A stretch of 9,195 nt of DNA, taken from DAOVQB01 sp023128935 (GTDB lineage Bacteria; Eisenbacteria; RBG-16-71-46; CAIMUX01; WJJG01). The translations under genes and the position numbers were made by a program. Positions 6,575 to 9,195 of this stretch are shown here, in pieces; positions within the stretch are counted from its first letter, which is position 1, and each line of letters starts with the position of its first letter. Location of the stretch: contig DAOVQB010000180.1 of the NCBI GenBank assembly GCA_030628905.1, forward strand, positions 1 to 9,195. The letters are read 5' to 3'. The notes under the pieces were generated by a model. The model did not search any database, was not told where the DNA came from, and was given only the letters and a program-made list of their open reading frames with translations.

Positions 6575-7582
6575 CTAGACACCGAACAACAACCCTGCTG
6601 CTCCCACCGCCAGACCGATGGCCAGGTTGATCAGTTTCACTCTTATAAATGTCATCCGCGAGTGCGCCAACATGGGCAGCATGCCGTGGCCGTCCTGCAC
6701 AATCGAGCTGGCCAGCAGGATGCTCAGGGGTATGGCCCCCTCGACATAGAGAGTCAGGAACACCAGATGCGGGCCCGACTCGGGAATCACGCCCACCAGA
6801 CAGGCGATCAGGAGCACGACCCATTGGTTTTCGCGGATCAGCCCCTCCAGATGTAGATAATCGGTCAGCACGTGCATTAGCAGCAGGGCAGCGAAGGTCC
6901 ACGCGAAGATACGGGGCAGATGCTGCCGCGCCACGTGCTTCCACAGGTGTTCTTCGAGAAAGTGCTCGGGCACGGTACCTACGATCAGGAGCGATACGGC
7001 CGACAGGATCAGGATGGTTACTCTGATCCAGTTCCATTCATCGGGCCCGACCTGACCACTGGCGATGGCGATGATGAAGATGGCCAGGGTTGTCGACAGG
7101 ATGCCGCGGACAGCCGACAACTCCCTCCACTGGTGCAGGATCTGTCCGTGCGCGAAGCACCGACACTGGGCGCTGTCGTGCACCTCGAGACCCGTGCACT
7201 CTCCGCTCTGTTTCCTCGCAAAGAGATCGGTGAGCGCCCCCGCGATCATTCCAATGACGAGTAGCGCGATGGTCAGCGCGATCGCTTGCCGGGGAATCAT
7301 GGCGAACATGACAAACGCCTCGTCCCCACTGGTGGCGATCATCGCGGCGACCACTGCCCCGAGGGTCAGCACCTGATGGGAATACATCCCCACTACCATA
7401 AAGGCGCCCAGACAGCCCGGAACGGCGCCGAGCAACGCGGCCACGGCATACTGGCCCCACCGGTTCCGGGCAAGCCCCTTCCGCCAGGCTCCGCTAGTCA
7501 GGACATTGACGTACTCAATCACCAGCATCATCACAAAGACGAAGCCGGTGATGATCAGTGCGTGGCCAAAGACGTGCTGCAT
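6575..7582 (-). CDS. Putative manganese / heavy-metal transporter (ArsP_2, 10-TM family)
   Basis: The 335 residues contain about ten hydrophobic segments in two halves, placing the protein in the inner membrane. The halves carry matching signatures: VPGCLGAF (54-61) and TSGDEAFVM (84-92) in the first, IPESGPHLVF (266-275) and SSIVQDGHGMLP (292-303) in the second. These, with the pseudo-repeat, fit the family annotated as putative manganese transporter or 10-TM heavy-metal exporter (PF11449). The loop between halves is rich in possible metal ligands: C129, H135, C140, C142, H145 and H150. The direction and metal are not established by sequence, and the manganese name comes from family annotation. 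The ATG at 7582 has a G-rich ribosome binding site on the minus strand (AAGGGGG, about 5 bases away). It is divergent from the octaheme cytochrome gene with a 280-bp shared upstream region, so co-regulation is possible but not shown. Confidence 0.82.
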   Translation of the reverse strand: MQHVFGHALIITGFVFVMMLVIEYVNVLTSGAWRKGLARNRWGQYAVAALLGAVPGCLGAFMVVGMYSHQVLTLGAVVAAMIATSGDEAFVMFAMIPRQAIALTIALLVIGMIAGALTDLFARKQSGECTGLEVHDSAQCRCFAHGQILHQWRELSAVRGILSTTLAIFIIAIASGQVGPDEWNWIRVTILILSAVSLLIVGTVPEHFLEEHLWKHVARQHLPRIFAWTFAALLLMHVLTDYLHLEGLIRENQWVVLLIACLVGVIPESGPHLVFLTLYVEGAIPLSILLASSIVQDGHGMLPMLAHSRMTFIRVKLINLAIGLAVGAAGLLFGV

Positions 7583-7638
7583 AGAAGCCCCCTTGTCGCA
7601 AATCGTGCTGCGATTCTACTCCTATGTCCACCATTTGG

Positions 7639-7646
7639 TCACGTGA
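7639..7646. promoter_or_regulatory. Perfect 8-bp palindrome in the divergent intergenic region
   Basis: TCACGTGA is self-complementary and sits 57 bases above the transporter start. The symmetry does not extend outward, and it does not match the FNR/HcpR or NsrR site patterns I would expect near nitrosative-stress genes. It is recorded only as a possible operator; chance is likely. Confidence 0.15.
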
Positions 7647-7710
7647 GGCTTAATGACTTCCCACTTGGCAACTGTCTCCGCACAGAATCGAGGTGGACGC
7701 AAGTTAGGGG

Positions 7711-7726
7711 TGGCATGATAATGGGC
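7711..7726 (+). promoter_or_regulatory. Weak sigma-54-like promoter candidate
   Basis: tggcatgataatgggc resembles TGGCAYR-N4-TTGC: the -24 half is complete, but the -12 half reads TGGG instead of TTGC. It lies about 140 bases before the octaheme cytochrome start and upstream of the tandem repeat. The mismatch in the essential -12 GC makes this a weak call. Confidence 0.15.
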
Positions 7727-7739
7727 AACACGCTCAGCG

Positions 7740-7821
7740 GCGGAGCTGGGCGGAAACTACTTTAGGGGGTCCGACTCTAGGCGGAGCGAGTCGGAAGCTA
7801 CCTGGGGGTTCCAGTTGAGCC
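7740..7821 (+). repeat. Imperfect 41-bp tandem repeat (two units) upstream of the octaheme cytochrome gene
   Basis: Unit 1 is 7740-7780 and unit 2 is 7781-7821. Both start gcggagc, then share cggaa, ctac, a run of five G and T(T)CC at matching offsets, with one or two gaps. The unit junction contains a perfect stem. The position is within the likely leader of the octaheme cytochrome transcript, 41 bases before its ATG. It matches no riboswitch class I recognise. It could be a tandem RNA motif, a pair of regulator sites or a simple duplication. Confidence 0.5.
7771..7794 (+). promoter_or_regulatory. Perfect 7-bp hairpin in the leader of the octaheme cytochrome gene
   Basis: ccgactc (7771-7777) pairs with gagtcgg (7788-7794) across a ten-base loop. 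It bridges the two tandem-repeat units and ends 68 bases before the ATG. There is no T-run, so it is not a classical terminator. It may be an RNA structure or an operator. Confidence 0.35.
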
Positions 7822-7862
7822 CATCGTTCCGCCGCCCAATTTCTGACGAAAGGGTCTCCACG

Positions 7863-9104
7863 ATGCAACGATCCTCGACACTCCTGCCTGCGGCCCTGAC
7901 CCTGGCTGTCACCATGATCACCGCCACCACGGTCTCGGCACTCCCCTCCAAATGCGAGGAGTGCCACGCCACGATCACCCCCATGATCGTCAAGGACTTC
8001 AACCGTGGCGCCATGGCCGAGGGGATGACCTGTGCCGGTTGTCACGGCGCTGCCCACCACGGCAACGACGATGTCGCCAAGGTCCAGTTACCCACTATCG
8101 AGACCTGCCGGGAATGTCACGCAGACCAAGCCGATCAGTATCTCAGCGGCAAGCACGCCCTGGGATTGGTCGCCATACAGGCCATGCCATACACCCACAT
8201 GCAGCCCGATGCCTTCATTGAGGGCCAAAAGGGGTGCGGTGGCTGCCATACCCTTGGCCTGACCGACCAAGCCGCCCGCCAGACCGAGGGCCGCCAGTAC
8301 TACCGCTACGGCATGGATTGCCAGAACTGTCACACCCGACACGCCTTTTCCACAGCCGAGGCACTGGAGCCCGAGGCCTGTCAGACCTGCCACATGGGCT
8401 TCGACCACGCCCAGTGGGAAATGTGGTCTGGGTCCAAGCACGGCGTCACTTACCTGATGAACCGCGTCATCACGCCGGAACACAAGGACCGAGCGCCCAA
8501 GTGTCAGACCTGCCACATGCCCGAGGGTAACCACCGGGTCTTCTCCGCTTGGGGTTTCTTGGCGGTGCGCCTGCCAGAGGAGGATGCCGAGTGGATGGGC
8601 TATCGCGCCACCATCCTGATGGGCCTGGGCGTGCTGGATCCCGACGGCAACCCCACCGGTCGCCTCGAGGTGGTCAAGGCAGCCAAGATGGCCCGGCTGA
8701 GCAAAGAAGAATTCGATGTCGAGCGGAGCCATTTCGAGACCATATGCCAGGAGTGCCACAGCCGGAGCTTCGTGAACGCGAACTTCGCCAACGCCGACAA
8801 GATGCTCAAGGAGGCGGACAAACTGTTCGCCGAGGCCATCGAGATCGTGGCGGGGCTCTACCAGGATGGCATCATCGAGCGGGAGGGCGCGAAGTATCCC
8901 GACCTGTTGGCCTTCTATGACGTCAACACGAAGATCGAGGAAATTCTCTACGAGATGTTTATGGATCACCGCATGAAAACATTTCAGGCAGGATTCCATA
9001 TGAACCCCGACTACGCCACCTGGTACGGGTTCGCCAAGTTGAAGAAGGACCTGGTCGAGATCCGCGAGCTGGCGGCCCACATGCGAGGTGCGCACGAGGG
9101 GTGA
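7863..9104 (+). CDS. HAO-like octaheme c-type cytochrome (hydroxylamine oxidoreductase family)
   Basis: The 413 residues include a signal peptide (hydrophobic 7-23, likely cleavage VSA|LP after 26) and exactly eight CXXCH heme sites, starting at C31, C57, C82, C125, C153, C173, C214 and C295. After the last heme comes a helical stretch and then MFMDHRMKTFQAGFHMNPDY with WYGFAKL (365-393), typical of the HAO family. Candidate distal ligands include H65/H66, H98, H160, H182, H193, H224 and H369. It should be periplasmic and act on hydroxylamine, nitric oxide or nitrite. The direction cannot be set from sequence, since HAO homologues in anaerobes often work reductively. At 413 residues it is shorter than ammonia-oxidiser HAO (about 550-570). 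The start at 7863 is chosen because GAAAGGG (7848-7854) lies eight bases before it; an in-frame ATG at 7815 would bury the signal peptide. hcp follows after 26 bp, probably cotranscribed. A related octaheme reductase is the alternative. Confidence 0.85.
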   Translation: MQRSSTLLPAALTLAVTMITATTVSALPSKCEECHATITPMIVKDFNRGAMAEGMTCAGCHGAAHHGNDDVAKVQLPTIETCRECHADQADQYLSGKHALGLVAIQAMPYTHMQPDAFIEGQKGCGGCHTLGLTDQAARQTEGRQYYRYGMDCQNCHTRHAFSTAEALEPEACQTCHMGFDHAQWEMWSGSKHGVTYLMNRVITPEHKDRAPKCQTCHMPEGNHRVFSAWGFLAVRLPEEDAEWMGYRATILMGLGVLDPDGNPTGRLEVVKAAKMARLSKEEFDVERSHFETICQECHSRSFVNANFANADKMLKEADKLFAEAIEIVAGLYQDGIIEREGAKYPDLLAFYDVNTKIEEILYEMFMDHRMKTFQAGFHMNPDYATWYGFAKLKKDLVEIRELAAHMRGAHEG

Positions 9105-9130
9105 ATCCGTAGAAAATGGGAGAGATCACC

Positions 9131-9195
9131 ATGTTCTGTTTTCAATGTCAGGAGACAGCCAAGAATACCGGCTGCACCGTCAAGGGCGTTTGCGG
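9131..9195 (+). CDS. hcp: Hybrid cluster protein (hydroxylamine reductase), N-terminal fragment
   Basis: Only 21 codons are visible before the window ends, starting MFCFQCQETAKNTGC. The cysteines fall at 3, 6, 15 and 21, the spacing that binds the [4Fe-4S] cluster in anaerobic-type Hcp such as that of Desulfovibrio; the enterobacterial type has a different spacing. Hcp is a cytoplasmic enzyme that reduces hydroxylamine to ammonia in vitro and is considered a nitric oxide reductase in vivo. The ATG at 9131 follows GGGAGAG (9118-9124) by six bases. It lies 26 bp after the octaheme cytochrome stop in the same direction, implying an operon for reactive nitrogen metabolism. The hybrid-cluster ligands lie beyond the edge, so intactness cannot be judged. 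Confidence 0.9.
   Translation, partial: MFCFQCQETAKNTGCTVKGVC

Noticed and set aside
6423..7037. 204-codon minus-strand ORF overlapping the transporter gene
   Set aside because: It is in another frame of the transporter gene, Arg/Ala/Pro-rich, with no motif; the transporter frame carries family signatures.
7286..7765. 159-codon plus-strand ORF opposite the transporter start
   Set aside because: It is mostly antisense to the transporter, has no recognisable domain and no supporting start signals.
7583..7862. yybP-ykoY manganese riboswitch, GEMM, fluoride or glycine riboswitch
   Set aside because: The region was read on both strands for the conserved core sequences of these classes because of the flanking genes; none matched.
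8088..9095. 335-codon minus-strand ORF opposite the octaheme cytochrome
   Set aside because: It is antisense to a gene with eight heme motifs, a signal peptide and a ribosome binding site. Its low-complexity Val/Gly/His/Leu composition is the mirror of that gene.
1..9195. CRISPR array, tRNA or rRNA genes
   Set aside because: No regularly spaced short repeats, cloverleaf-like sequence or rRNA-like blocks were found on reading both strands.

Overview
The window looks like a bacterium of the Fibrobacteres-Chlorobi-Bacteroidetes (FCB) side of the tree, for example a Krumholzibacteria-, Eisenbacteria- or Latescibacteria-type lineage. This is inference. It rests on a secreted CotH-type protein ending in a FlgD-like / T9SS-style C-terminal beta domain, a ZU5-module secreted protein, an outer-membrane barrel-like protein and an anaerobic-type hybrid cluster protein start, all in moderately GC-rich DNA. 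No rRNA, tRNA, CRISPR array or intact insertion sequence is visible.

Layout. (1) Positions 2-991 (+) hold the 3' part of an outer-membrane beta-barrel-like gene, open at the left edge and containing a run of nine G. (2) Positions 1152-2825 (-), convergent with it, hold a repeat protein with two copies of one module separated by a ZU5 domain. Its upstream part is missing and no good start is present. (3) Positions 2826-3483 hold no large gene, but carry a possible 53-codon ORF with an extended -10 and a strong ribosome binding site. Part of it recurs at 4435-4546, so two diverged direct repeats flank the next gene. (4) Positions 3484-4290 (+) encode a class I SAM-dependent methyltransferase. 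(5) Positions 4291-4717 hold no intact gene, only the second repeat copy. (6) Positions 4718-6460 (+) encode a secreted CotH-kinase protein. (7) Positions 6575-7582 (-) encode a membrane protein of the putative manganese / heavy-metal transporter family. (8) Positions 7583-7862 form the divergent regulatory region, with a 41-bp imperfect tandem repeat and a perfect 7-bp stem. (9) Positions 7863-9104 (+) encode an exported octaheme cytochrome of the hydroxylamine oxidoreductase (HAO) type. (10) From 9131 (+) the N-terminus of the hybrid cluster protein Hcp runs off the right edge.

The best functional unit is the right end. An HAO-like octaheme cytochrome lies 26 bp upstream of hcp, apparently in one transcript, which suggests coupled handling of hydroxylamine, nitric oxide or nitrite across the periplasm and cytoplasm. 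The left two thirds mixes envelope and secreted proteins with decayed sequence (a truncated repeat gene and two degenerate repeats) and looks like a rearranged accessory region.
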